This document shows, one piece after another, positions 1-7,342 of a stretch of 40,196 nt of DNA. The notes under the pieces are model-generated. The model made no database searches. It was not told the DNA's origin and was given only the letters and a program-made list of their open reading frames with translations. The stretch spans positions 1 through 40,196 of the forward strand of contig JAKOQB010000020.1 in the NCBI GenBank assembly GCA_029778535.1. The letters are read 5' to 3'. Position 1 is the stretch's first letter, and every line of letters begins with the position of its first letter. The position numbers and the translations under genes were made by a program. This DNA comes from Pseudomonadota bacterium. GTDB taxonomy: Bacteria > Pseudomonadota > Gammaproteobacteria > Burkholderiales > Burkholderiaceae_F.

Positions 1-156
1 ACGGGCCAAGCGCATCGGTCAACGCGCACCGATGCCGCAGCATCCGCCGCGGCGGACTCGGCGCACCGTGCCGGCGCCCGCGCGCATAGCGCAAACAGAT
101 CGCTGAACCTTACACTGCCCATCACCGCCGCCGCGCTCGCACCGAGCCGCGGTTCA
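1..156. other. Left-edge stretch without a recognisable gene
   Basis: No convincing coding region is visible. An 8-bp perfect inverted repeat (GCATCGGT at 12-19, ACCGATGC at 28-35) could form a hairpin, but no T-run follows it. If the sequence at 157-246 is an attC site, this stretch would be the end of a preceding cassette or non-coding spacer beyond the window edge. Confidence 0.3.
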
Positions 157-246
157 GTCCAACGAGGTTTATCCGCCGCCGTGCAACACTCGTGCCTTCG
201 CCCATCGCCGTCGCGGCGGCCGATAAACACTATTCGTTCGTTAGGC
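157..246 (+). other. Candidate degenerate attC recombination site, left side of the cassette
   Basis: The right end carries GTTAGGC (240-246), a perfect match to the attC R' consensus GTTRRRY. The left end carries GTCCAAC (157-163), which matches the R'' consensus RYYYAAC. Between them GTTTATC (167-173) can pair with GATAAAC (222-228), and the adjoining CCGCCGCC with GGCGGC. The spacing between the arms is uneven (3 nt against 11 nt), so the left arm may be eroded. The size (90 bp) is within the usual attC range. It is less convincing than the site at 850-927. Confidence 0.45.
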
Positions 247-273
247 CGCATTCATCTCTTCACTGTGCACGTC

Positions 274-855
274 ATGGAAACTCTCCTTTGGTTCATCGTA
301 GTTGGCGTCGCAGTCTTGTTGTGGCGCTCGCTGACGTCCTACTCCCAAGAGAAGGGCAAGAACGTTGCCACAAAGGAAGACATTGCCGATATCACGTCCA
401 AGATCGAGAGTGTCAAGGCCAACTACACCGAGCGTCTAGCTGCGATCGAACACCAAAGCGCGCTTGTCCTGGAGCAACTGCGCGGTCAACATCAACTGCG
501 CCTTGCGGCCGTTGAGCGTCGCCTCGCTGCACACCAAGAGGCATTCACGCTTTGGCGGCGGCTCTTGCGTAACGTGCACTCCGACAACGTCCACCAGATC
601 GTCCTTGAGTGTCAGGAGTGGTGGGACAAGAACTGTCTTTACCTTACTGCAGCGGCGAGAGAGTCCTTCAACCGCGCCTACTTCGCCGCTGCGAGCCATC
701 GGCAGCTCACTCGGGATCGCGTGAATGCAGAGCTCGTCACGCAGAACATGGCCCTCGTTACCAAAGCCGGCGACGATCTGGTCGCTGGCGTCGAGCTGCC
801 TTCTCTAGGAGAGCGTGAGGCCGAGCGCGCGGGGCAGCAGAGCAATGCGGCCTAA
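274..855 (+). CDS. Cassette-borne hypothetical protein with one membrane helix and a coiled coil
   Basis: This 193-residue protein has no function I can assign. It begins with a hydrophobic segment (about residues 2-19, LLWFIVVGVAVLLW), then a charged helical stretch (about 30-100) rich in E, K, Q and L that looks like coiled coil, then a mixed helical C-terminal part with several Trp residues. The predicted topology is a single N-terminal anchor with a cytoplasmic or periplasmic helical body. I chose ATG 274 because the hydrophobic segment starts there; a further in-frame GTG at 181 would add a low-complexity, Arg/Ser-rich extension lying inside the candidate attC. The stop codon TAA (853-855) falls inside the R'' box of the attC at 850-927, as is usual for integron cassette genes. 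Codon use is less GC-biased than in the neighbours, which fits acquisition. From memory, proteins with the same start (membrane helix followed by a K-x-x-T-K-E-D-I motif) are found in integron cassettes, but I could not check this. Confidence 0.7.
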   Translation: METLLWFIVVGVAVLLWRSLTSYSQEKGKNVATKEDIADITSKIESVKANYTERLAAIEHQSALVLEQLRGQHQLRLAAVERRLAAHQEAFTLWRRLLRNVHSDNVHQIVLECQEWWDKNCLYLTAAARESFNRAYFAAASHRQLTRDRVNAELVTQNMALVTKAGDDLVAGVELPSLGEREAERAGQQSNAA

Positions 856-927
856 CCCTTCGCTCCACCTGACGTTCGCCAGCCCGCTGCGCGGTCTGGC
901 GCCCGCAGGTGAGCCCAAACGTTGAGC
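850..927 (+). other. attC recombination site of an integron cassette
   Basis: The site has R'' GCCTAAC (850-856) and R' GTTGAGC (921-927), both matching the attC consensus. The inner boxes CTCCACCTGAC (863-873) and GCAGGTGAG (905-913) pair, leaving unpaired extra bases (C866, A872) on one arm, which is the asymmetry that integrases read in folded attC sites. Spacers between inner and outer boxes are 6 and 7 nt. The centre (about 875-903) folds into its own imperfect stem, CGCCAG..CTGGCG. Length is 78 bp. The cassette would run from about 241 to 921. Confidence 0.8.
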
Positions 928-1086
928 GTTCGCTATCGATTTCGCAGAACGACAGCTTCCGGCGAATCTGAAAGCCAGCAGCGGGTCGGCCGTTGCCTTT
1001 GCGCTCTCGCGGACCGGTTGCTGAAACCAGGGCCGTACAGCCGCTACCCGGCCCCTTAATGCGCTCCGACCGCGGGGCAGAACCGC
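928..1086. other. Non-coding spacer between the attC site and the btu operon
   Basis: No gene is seen. A stem of GGGCCG and CGGCCC (about 1030-1057) lies downstream of the btuD stop on the minus strand and could help end that transcript, but it lacks a clear U-tract. No second attC follows, so the cassette array, if there is one, ends at 927. Confidence 0.35.
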
Positions 1087-1842
1087 TCACGCGCCGATGG
1101 CGAACACCTTCGCGCCTTCGGGCGTTGCCATCGTGGCCACGTCGGTCTCGAACAGCGCCGACAGCCTCCGCGCGCTCAGCATGTCTGCCGCCGCGCCGGC
1201 GAACCACTCGCCGCGCCCGGTCAGCAGCAGCGCGTGGGTGGCGAAGCGCGCGGCGGCGTTCATGTCGTGCAGCGAGGCGACAAGCGTCCTGCGCGGCGCG
1301 CGCGCGAGGCGGTCGAGCACCAACCCCTGATGGCGCGGGTCCTGGTGCGCGATCGGCTCGTCGAGCAGCACCAGCGGCGTGTCCTGCGCCAGCGCGGTGG
1401 CGATCGCCACGCGCTGCCGCTCGCCGCGCGACAGGCTGGTCACGTCGTGATCGGTCAGTTGGGCGCAGTCGAATTCGGCCAGCCACGCGCGCGCGGCCTG
1501 CACGCCGGCGTCGTCTTCGGCTCCCAATCTGTAGCGCGCGGTCAGCACGGTGTCGAGCACGCTGGCGGAGAACGGGTCGTGCCAGCGGTCGGTGACGAGC
1601 GCTCTGTGTTCCGCCATCGCTTCCACGCTCCAGTCATCGAGCGCGCGGCCCGCGAGGCGGATCTCGCCGGCGTTCGGCGCGCGCACGCCCGCAAGCGCAG
1701 CGAGCAGCGTGGATTTTCCGGCGCCGTTCGGGCCCAGAACGACCCAGCGCTGGCCGGCTTCGATCGTGAGCGACAGCGCGCGCACGAGTTCGCGCCGGCC
1801 CGCGCGCAGGTCGACGTCGCGGCATGCAAGCAGCGTGTTCAT
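1087..1842 (-). CDS. btuD: Cobalamin/iron-siderophore type ABC transporter ATP-binding protein
   Basis: This is the ATPase of a BtuCD/FecE-type importer, energising cobalamin transfer across the inner membrane. In the 251 residues I see Walker A (GPNGAGKST, about 37-45), the ABC signature LSRGE (137-141), Walker B VLLDEP (158-163) and the switch histidine in SLHDMN (H192). The usual Q-loop glutamine is not obvious: where BtuD-type proteins carry Gln residues, this one reads VTDRWHDPF, so the loop is atypical. The ATG start overlaps the end of the permease gene by 3 nt, implying translational coupling. Operon order btuB, btuC, btuD and the cobalamin riboswitch upstream point to B12 rather than haem or ferric siderophore as substrate. 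The dedicated binding protein BtuF is not present in this window. Confidence 0.88.
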   Translation of the reverse strand: MNTLLACRDVDLRAGRRELVRALSLTIEAGQRWVVLGPNGAGKSTLLAALAGVRAPNAGEIRLAGRALDDWSVEAMAEHRALVTDRWHDPFSASVLDTVLTARYRLGAEDDAGVQAARAWLAEFDCAQLTDHDVTSLSRGERQRVAIATALAQDTPLVLLDEPIAHQDPRHQGLVLDRLARAPRRTLVASLHDMNAAARFATHALLLTGRGEWFAGAAADMLSARRLSALFETDVATMATPEGAKVFAIGA

Positions 1843-2849
1843 CGCGTGCGCAGCAGCCAAAGAAACAGCGGCACGCCGATCATCGCCGTCAGCACGCCGA
1901 CAGGGATCTGCAGCGGCGCGGCAGCCGTGCGCGCGACGGTGTCGGCGACGACGACGAGCACGCCGCCGGCGAGCGCGGCCGCGGGCAGCAGCGCGCGCTG
2001 ATCGTTGCCGATCAGGCGCCGCATCAGGTGCGGCGCGACGAAGCCGACGAAGCCGATCGCGCCGGCGAGCGTCACCGCCGCACCGGTCGCGAGCGCGGCG
2101 ACGATCACGAGCGCGCGCCGCGTGCGCTCGACATCGACCCCCTGCGTGAACGCTTGCACGTCGCCGCGCAGCAGCAAGTTCAGCGGCGCGGCGAGTCGTT
2201 CCGCGACCACCAGCGCGACCACCAGCAGCGCGAGCGCGATCGCGGCCGCCGGCAGGCTGGTTGCGCCGCCCAGGTCGCCGAGCAGCCAGAACACCATCGT
2301 GCGCAGGCGGCCGTCGGGCGCGAGCGACAGCAGCAGGGAGAGCGCCGCCGCGCAGAACGCGGCGATCATCACGCCGGTCAGCAGCACGTGTGTGGTGCCG
2401 TCTTCGGCACGCGCGGCGTGGCTCGCGGAACGCGAAAAGAGTCCGCGGCGCGCGAACACGAACAGCAGCGCCATCGTCGCCGCCGCGCCGGCGATGCTGG
2501 CGAGCTGCATGCCGAGCACGCCCGCGCCGAGCGCGAGCGCGACCAGCGCCGCGACCGCCGCGCCGCCCGACACGCCGAGCACGTACGGGTCGGCGAGCGG
2601 GTTGCGCAGCAGCGCCTGCAGGATCGCGCCCGACAGCGCGAGCAGCGCGCCGGTGGCGAATGCGGACAGCGCGCGCGGCAGCCGCAGGTCGAGCACGATC
2701 GCCGTGAACGACGCGTCGCTGGTGCCGAGCAGCGCCGACCACAGGTCGTGCGCCGGCACGCGCACGCTGCCGATCGCGAGCGCGGCCACGACGCTGGCCA
2801 CGCCGGCCAACGCCAGCGCAATCAGGGTCGGGGCGGCGCCGGTTCTCAT
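1839..2849 (-). CDS. btuC: FecCD-family ABC transporter permease, cobalamin type
   Basis: A hydrophobic protein of about 336 residues with many membrane segments, as expected for the ten-helix FecCD/BtuC family (usual length 320-350). The family motifs LRLPRALSAFATGALLALSG (about residues 55-74), NPLADPYVLGVSGGAA (about 83-98) and GFVAPHLMRRLIG near the C-terminal third are clear. It forms the membrane channel with the ATPase encoded directly downstream; the genes overlap by a few bases. The start is uncertain: ATG 2849 is chosen, while GTG 2858 would add three residues; neither has a strong ribosome binding site. About 160 nt separate it from the receptor gene upstream, with nothing recognisable in the gap. 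Confidence 0.88.
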   Translation of the reverse strand: MRTGAAPTLIALALAGVASVVAALAIGSVRVPAHDLWSALLGTSDASFTAIVLDLRLPRALSAFATGALLALSGAILQALLRNPLADPYVLGVSGGAAVAALVALALGAGVLGMQLASIAGAAATMALLFVFARRGLFSRSASHAARAEDGTTHVLLTGVMIAAFCAAALSLLLSLAPDGRLRTMVFWLLGDLGGATSLPAAAIALALLVVALVVAERLAAPLNLLLRGDVQAFTQGVDVERTRRALVIVAALATGAAVTLAGAIGFVGFVAPHLMRRLIGNDQRALLPAAALAGGVLVVVADTVARTAAAPLQIPVGVLTAMIGVPLFLWLLRTR

Positions 2850-3009
2850 CGAGATCACGACCGGTGACGCGGGCCGCGCCCGCCATGACGGCGCGCCACG
2901 CCCATGAAGCAGCGCCTCTCATGGCGCGCACCGTGCGCGCAATGGGCGATGCAGTCGCCGTCACAGGCCGCGAAGCGGCAGCCAGAGCCGGCCGCGCCGG
3001 CGTCATTCT

Positions 3010-4827
3010 TCATAGGTTCACTTCAATGGCGCCGAACACGCCGCGCGGCGTGCCGCGGTAGCCGTAGGCGTTCTCGAACGTGTGGTCGAAGGCATTGTCC
3101 ACGCGCAGCGCCAGCAGCAGGTCGCGCTGCATGCGCCAGCGCGCGGCGAGGTCCAGCACTGCGTAGCCGCCGAGGAGCCGATCGGCGCCGAGCGCGCGAT
3201 CGCGCCGGTCGCCGCTCGCGTGCAGGTTCGCCTGCAGATCGAAGACGCCGAACGTGCGCGACACCTGCACGTTGCCGAAAGCGCGCGCGCGCCGGATCAG
3301 GCGCTCGCCGGTGGCGTCGTCGGTCGCGTCCTGCAGCGTGGCCGCGAACCGCGCGCGCCAACCGCCGAACACCGTGTCGAGCGAGAACTCCGCACCCTGC
3401 GTCGTGGCGCGGCCGATGTTGACGCGGTTGAACGCTGCGTCGAACCCGATCAGGTCGCGATAGCGGGTGCGGAAGAGCTGCAGCCGCGCGGCGGTTGCAC
3501 CGGCGCGATACTGCACGCCCGCTTCGACCGAGCGCATGCGCTCCGGCCTCAGGTTCGGATTGCCGCCGAACGGATAGAAGAGATCGTTGAACGTCGGCGC
3601 GTTGAACGCGTTCGATGCGCTGGCGACGAGCTTCAGCGCGTTCGTCACCGCGTAGCCGTAGCCGACGTAGCCGGTGCTGGCGACGCCGAAGTCGGAGTAA
3701 TCGTCGCGGCGCGCGTTCAGTTGCAGCTGATGCGCGCCCAGATTGCCGAGCAGCCCCGCACGCAGCGTGTTCACCGTGCGCTCGGACACGTTGTAGGTCG
3801 TATCGCTGTCGATCGTCTGCCGCAGCCGCTCGGCGGCGAGCGTGGCTTTCCACCGGTCGAGGTCGATCTCGTTCTGCCATGCGAGTTGTGTGCCGGTGCT
3901 GGTGACGAAGTACGGAAACGCCGTCACGCGCGCATCGAGCGCGTCGCGCAGCCGGCCGATCGAGAGTTGCGAGACCCAGCGCGGCGCGAGGCGGTTGCGC
4001 GCCACCGCGCCGAAGGTTTCGATCGTCTGCACCGACTCGTCGGCCTGCGTGGCCGGGCCGAACTCGCTGTCGTACTGCAGCCGCCCGCGCGTGCGCAGGC
4101 CGTGCAGGCTGACCGACTGGTCCTGGGCCCACGCGTAGCTGAGTCGCGCCGACGCGCTCTCGTTGCGATAGCCGTCGCGGTCGGGATTGGTGCCGGGCCG
4201 CTCGGTCTGGTTCAGTTGATTGAAGCCGTCGGTGTGCAGCCCCGACAACGCGACGCCGTAGCGCCAGCCCCCGGCGCCGCCGCGCGCACCGCCCTGCAGC
4301 TCGGTGGTGCCGCGTGAGCCGATGCCGGCGCGCGCGTCGATGCCGCTGCCGTCGGCGCGCGTGAACACCAGGATCGCGCCACCCACTGCCTGCGAGCCGT
4401 ACAGGCTGCTCACGTTGCCGCGCACGATCTCCACGCGCTCGACCTGCGCCGCCATGATCTGGTCGAGCGACGCGAGCGAGAAGTTGAGGTTGTTCATCGG
4501 CACGCCGTCGATCAGCACCAGCACGTGGCGCGTGTCGCCGCCGCGCAGGAAGATGCCGGTCTGGCTGCCGATGCCGCCCAGTTGCGCGACCTCCACGCCC
4601 GGCAGCCGCGCCAGAAGCGTCAGCAGATCGGGCGCCTGGCTGAGTTCGATGTCGGCGCGCGTGATCACGCTGGTGTTCGGCAGCGCGTCGGCGAGCGGCT
4701 GCTCGATGCGCGCGGCGCTGACGACGACCGGCCCGAGCGACTGCTGCGCGGTCTGCGCGAACGAAGGGGATGCGGAAACGACGAATAGCGCCGCGGCTGC
4801 GGCCGGTGCGACGTGATGCAATTGCAT
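3010..4827 (-). CDS. btuB: TonB-dependent outer membrane cobalamin receptor
   Basis: A 605-residue outer membrane receptor. Residues 1-24 form a signal peptide ending ASPSFA. A TonB-box-like stretch (LGPVVVSAAR) follows, then the plug domain with LLTLLARLPGVEV and RGGDTRHVLVLIDGVPMN, VERVEIVRG and GSQAVGGAILVFTR, all typical of BtuB-like plugs. The rest is a beta-barrel with alternating aromatic strands (for example LRPERMRSVEAGVQYR). The length matches E. coli BtuB (about 610). The last residue is Leu instead of the usual aromatic Phe/Trp that directs barrel assembly, a small oddity. ATG 4827 was chosen because it begins the signal peptide. The cobalamin riboswitch 150 nt upstream gives strong independent support for B12 as substrate: expression should drop when cobalamin is plentiful. 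Confidence 0.93.
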   Translation of the reverse strand: MQLHHVAPAAAAALFVVSASPSFAQTAQQSLGPVVVSAARIEQPLADALPNTSVITRADIELSQAPDLLTLLARLPGVEVAQLGGIGSQTGIFLRGGDTRHVLVLIDGVPMNNLNFSLASLDQIMAAQVERVEIVRGNVSSLYGSQAVGGAILVFTRADGSGIDARAGIGSRGTTELQGGARGGAGGWRYGVALSGLHTDGFNQLNQTERPGTNPDRDGYRNESASARLSYAWAQDQSVSLHGLRTRGRLQYDSEFGPATQADESVQTIETFGAVARNRLAPRWVSQLSIGRLRDALDARVTAFPYFVTSTGTQLAWQNEIDLDRWKATLAAERLRQTIDSDTTYNVSERTVNTLRAGLLGNLGAHQLQLNARRDDYSDFGVASTGYVGYGYAVTNALKLVASASNAFNAPTFNDLFYPFGGNPNLRPERMRSVEAGVQYRAGATAARLQLFRTRYRDLIGFDAAFNRVNIGRATTQGAEFSLDTVFGGWRARFAATLQDATDDATGERLIRRARAFGNVQVSRTFGVFDLQANLHASGDRRDRALGADRLLGGYAVLDLAARWRMQRDLLLALRVDNAFDHTFENAYGYRGTPRGVFGAIEVNL

Positions 4828-4924
4828 GGCTTCCTCGATCTCGATCCGGCCCACCGCCGGGAAAACGACAACCGGACCGGCACGAGGAAGGTGCGATGCC
4901 CGCACCGCCACCTCCCCGTAGCAG

Positions 4925-5158
4925 GTCCACCGGCACGCCCCCGACGCAGGCAATGCGCGGTCGGAGGCGAGGCCCACGGCCGGTCTCCGGGCTGCAGAGC
5001 CGCTTCACACCTTCCCGCGCGTGCGACGACCGCGCAGTGGTTGATCGTGAAGCGCACCGGCGTCGATTCGCCGGCATCTGCTTACCGTTGCGGGGGCAGC
5101 ACAGGTTGTCGCGACCCGATCATCCGAGCCGCATCCCTGTTTCCCGTTTCACCTCGAC
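4925..5158 (-). promoter_or_regulatory. Cobalamin (AdoCbl) riboswitch controlling btuBCD
   Basis: On the minus strand the leader holds the two conserved cobalamin blocks: a CTGCCCCCGCAACGGTAAGC core (about 5080-5099) and the B12 box AGCCCGGAGACCGGCC (4978-4993). The 5' part has GGGAAACAGGGATGCGG (about 5131-5147), matching the usual start of the aptamer. The stretch between the aptamer and the btuB ATG (4828-4930) is G/C-rich and can fold over the ribosome binding site. The mechanism is probably translational block, as no terminator with a U-tract is evident, but this is inference. Confidence 0.92.
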
Positions 5159-5222
5159 GCATGAGCGCCGAGGCACCGAAGGCAGCGCCAGTTTATCAGC
5201 GTGCCGGTGCTACCATTTCCGC

Positions 5223-5453
5223 ATGCTCGAAGACCTCGATGGGCTGACCTCGAAGATGGCCGAACTCGCCGGCCGCATGCGCGCGCTGCGCGAGGAAAAC
5301 CAGCGGTTGCGCACGCAACTGGCGACCGCCAACGTCGAGCTCGACACGCTGCGCGGCCGCGTGGCCGGCGCGATGGAGCGCATCGACGCGCTGCTCGCGC
5401 GGCTGCCGCCGCCCGAGAAGAGCGCAGAGTCGACGTCGAGCGCCAGCCCCTGA
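5223..5453 (+). CDS. zapB: ZapB/TIGR02449-like cell division coiled-coil protein
   Basis: A short (76 residue) protein, almost entirely heptad-repeat helix (LDGLTSKMAELAGRMRALRE, then NQRLRTQLATANVELDTLRG), with a Pro/Ser-rich tail. Small coiled-coil proteins of this kind sit directly before zapA in beta- and gammaproteobacteria and are annotated as ZapB-like or DUF904/TIGR02449. By analogy it would bridge ZapA to the division apparatus. The start ATG 5223 lies just after a T-rich patch that could be the promoter. The zapA start follows its stop by 13 nt with a GGGAGG ribosome site between, so the two are surely co-transcribed. Identity to true ZapB is inferred from position and fold, not from catalytic motifs. 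Confidence 0.75.
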   Translation: MLEDLDGLTSKMAELAGRMRALREENQRLRTQLATANVELDTLRGRVAGAMERIDALLARLPPPEKSAESTSSASP

Positions 5454-5466
5454 GCGGGAGGACCGA

Positions 5467-5775
5467 TTGGCGACCGAACAGCAGCTCACCCTGACGATCT
5501 TCGGCCGCGAGTATCGCGTCGCCTGCGCACCGGAAGAGCGCGATGACCTGATCGCGTGCGCGCGCTATGTCGACATGAAGATGACCGCGATTCGCGACAC
5601 CGGCAAGGTGATGGGCGCGGACCGCGTCGCGGTGATGGCCGCGCTGCAACTGGCGCAGGAACTCTTCGCGGCCAAGGCCTCCGGCGGCGTGTCGATGGGC
5701 GAGCTGCGGCGGCGGCTGAAACAATTGAACGAAGTCGCCGATGAGATGCTCGCGCCGCAGGAGAAGCTGTTCTAA
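5467..5775 (+). CDS. zapA: Cell division protein ZapA
   Basis: ZapA binds FtsZ filaments and helps Z-ring assembly. The 102-residue protein shows the family pattern: an N-terminal globular part with LTIFGREYRVAC (residues 7-18), the ERDDLIACARYVDMKM segment, and the RVAVMAALQLAQEL helix leading to a C-terminal coiled coil. Length matches the family (about 100-110). The start is TTG 5467, supported by GGGAGG 8-13 nt upstream; no better start exists. It follows zapB closely and is followed by 6S RNA, an arrangement conserved in many proteobacteria, so the zapA transcript may supply or overlap the 6S precursor. Confidence 0.93.
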   Translation: MATEQQLTLTIFGREYRVACAPEERDDLIACARYVDMKMTAIRDTGKVMGADRVAVMAALQLAQELFAAKASGGVSMGELRRRLKQLNEVADEMLAPQEKLF

Positions 5776-5779
5776 GATT

Positions 5780-5962
5780 CGGGCTCCCTGCGGTGTTCGC
5801 GCAAAGGCCTTGAGTTCCTTGAACCGATGCGCAATGCGCAAGGTTGCTGGGCTCGCGTCGTAGTGCGATCGGCACGCGTCTGCTGAACCTAAGCGGCGTG
5901 GACAGCGACCACCCTGAACCGATGGTTCAGGACACAGGCCGGGCGGCATGCGCGGGGATATA
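5780..5962 (+). ncRNA. ssrS: 6S RNA
   Basis: 6S RNA mimics an open promoter and sequesters sigma-70 RNA polymerase in stationary phase. The region between zapA and the next gene has the typical betaproteobacterial elements: a 5' arm CTCCCTGCGGTGTTCGC (about 5784-5800) that pairs with GGCATGCGCGGGGA (about 5946-5959), and the conserved CTGAACCTAAGCGGCGTGGACAGC-type block and CCACCCTGAACCGATGGTTCAG hairpin on the 3' side (5882-5935). Its place directly behind zapA is the canonical one. The exact ends are estimated from the closing stem. Confidence 0.88.
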
Positions 5963-5968
5963 CGTTCG

Positions 5969-6010
5969 GGTGCGCGGTCCGATTTCGTCGGACCGCGCAC
6001 TTGCTTCTTT
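5969..6010 (+). terminator. Rho-independent terminator downstream of 6S RNA
   Basis: A perfect 13-bp stem (GTGCGCGGTCCGA at 5970-5982 with TCGGACCGCGCAC at 5988-6000) has a 5-nt loop and is followed by TTGCTTCTTT. It ends the zapBA/6S transcript and lies only 12 nt before the next start codon. Confidence 0.88.
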
Positions 6011-6021
6011 AAGAGCCCTCG

Positions 6022-6489
6022 GTGCGCTACTGGTTGATGAAATCCGAGCCCGACGAGTGCTCGATCGACGATGCGCTCGCGGCGAAGGACTCGACCGTGC
6101 CATGGACCGGCGTGCGCAACTACCAGGCGCGCAACTACATGCGCGACGACATGAAGGTCGGCGACGGCGTGCTGTTCTATCACTCCGGCTGCGCCGAGCC
6201 GGGCATCGCCGGCATCGCCGAGGTTGCGCGCGCGGCGTACCCAGACGCCACGCAATTCGATCCGAAGAGCGAGTACTACGATCCGAAATCCAGCCCCGAA
6301 GCTCCGCGCTGGGTCCACGTCGACGTGCGCGCGCTGCGCAAGACGCGGCTGATCACGCTGGCCGAACTGCGCGCCGCGCAGGAACTCGCCGACATGGTGG
6401 TGCTGAAGCGCGGCAACCGGCTGTCGATCACGCCGGTGACCGCAGCCCAATGGCGCTTCATCACCACGCGGCTCGCCAGATCCCGCTGA
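6022..6489 (+). CDS. EVE domain-containing protein
   Basis: A 155-residue single-domain protein starting RYWLMKSEPDE and carrying VPWTGVRNYQARNYMRD (about 27-43) and VGDGVLFYHSGC (about 47-58), all signatures of the EVE family. EVE domains have a PUA-like fold and are thought to bind modified bases in nucleic acids; the cellular role of stand-alone copies is unsettled. The length equals that of standard bacterial members. The start is GTG 6022, just after the 6S terminator, with no strong ribosome site (AGAG at 6012-6015 is the best). Its stop overlaps the next start by one base (TGATG), so it is coupled to the permease gene. In many proteobacteria EVE genes lie beside zapA/6S, as here. Confidence 0.9.
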   Translation: MRYWLMKSEPDECSIDDALAAKDSTVPWTGVRNYQARNYMRDDMKVGDGVLFYHSGCAEPGIAGIAEVARAAYPDATQFDPKSEYYDPKSSPEAPRWVHVDVRALRKTRLITLAELRAAQELADMVVLKRGNRLSITPVTAAQWRFITTRLARSR

Positions 6490-7307
6490 TGCACTGGCCG
6501 CTGCTCGCCGCGCTGCTGGCGCTCGGTTCGGCGACCGGCTTCGTCGCGGGGCTGCTCGGCGTCGGCGGCGGCATGCTGATGGTGCCGTTCCTGACTATGT
6601 TGTTCACCGCGCAGCACTTCCCGGCCGAGCACATCGTGCACATGGCGATCGCCACCTCGCTGGCGACGATCCTGTTCACGTCGGTGTCGTCGGTGCGCGC
6701 GCACCATCGGCGCGGCGCCGTGCAGTGGCGCATCGTGCAGTTCCTGGCGCCGGGGATCCTGTTGGGCTCGCTGATCGGCGCGCAGCTCGCGGGGCGGCTG
6801 CCGACCGCGTGGATCGCGCTGCTGTTTGCACTGTTCGTCGGCTTCTCCGCCACGCAGATGCTGATCGGGCGTAAGCCCAAGCCGCAGCGCGAACTGCCGC
6901 CGCCCGCCGGCATGTTCGGCATGGGCGGCGCGATCGGGCTGGCGTCGAGCATCGTCGGCGCCGGCGGTGGTTTCATCTCGATCCCGTTCATGGTCCGCTG
7001 CAACGTGACGATCCACAAGGCGGTGGCGACCTCGGCGGCGCTCGGCTTTCCGATCGCTGCCGCGGGCGCGGTCGGCTACGTGATCGCCGGCTGGGCCGAG
7101 CCGCGGCTGCCGGCCGGATCGCTCGGCTTCATATACATGCCCGCGCTGCTGGCGATCGTCGCCGGCAGCGTGCTGACCGCGCCGCTGGGCGCGCGCGTGG
7201 CGCACGCGACCGATACGAGGCGGCTGTCGCGCATCTTTGCGTGCCTGCTCTATGCGCTGGCCGGCTACATGCTGTACAAGTCGTACGGCGCGTGGAGCGC
7301 CGCATAA
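6489..7307 (+). CDS. TauE/SafE-family sulfite exporter-like permease
   Basis: A 272-residue integral membrane protein with about eight hydrophobic segments. The family's two glycine-rich repeats are visible: GLLGVGGGMLMVPFL (about 20-34) and SSIVGAGGGFISIPFM (about 152-167), each ending the first helix of a half. The family moves sulfite, sulfoacetate or other organic anions; the substrate here cannot be told. The start ATG overlaps the EVE stop codon, implying translational coupling. The Crp/Fnr gene follows after 35 nt on the same strand. Confidence 0.88.
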   Translation: MHWPLLAALLALGSATGFVAGLLGVGGGMLMVPFLTMLFTAQHFPAEHIVHMAIATSLATILFTSVSSVRAHHRRGAVQWRIVQFLAPGILLGSLIGAQLAGRLPTAWIALLFALFVGFSATQMLIGRKPKPQRELPPPAGMFGMGGAIGLASSIVGAGGGFISIPFMVRCNVTIHKAVATSAALGFPIAAAGAVGYVIAGWAEPRLPAGSLGFIYMPALLAIVAGSVLTAPLGARVAHATDTRRLSRIFACLLYALAGYMLYKSYGAWSAA

Positions 7308-7342
7308 TGGCGCCCGGCCGCACGACCGGATAGAGCGACACG

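Noticed and set aside
1..1086. An integron integrase or attI site
   Set aside because: No tyrosine recombinase frame exists on either strand here, and the boxes seen are attC-like pairs.
1087..3006. A long minus-strand frame of 639 codons through btuD and part of btuC
   Set aside because: Only the part after 1842 codes for a recognisable ATPase; the upstream part is an Arg/Ala-rich shadow of the btuC permease in another frame.
3023..5077. A 684-codon minus-strand frame across btuB
   Set aside because: It is a shadow of btuB with Arg-rich low-complexity translation; the btuB frame has a signal peptide, plug and barrel motifs.
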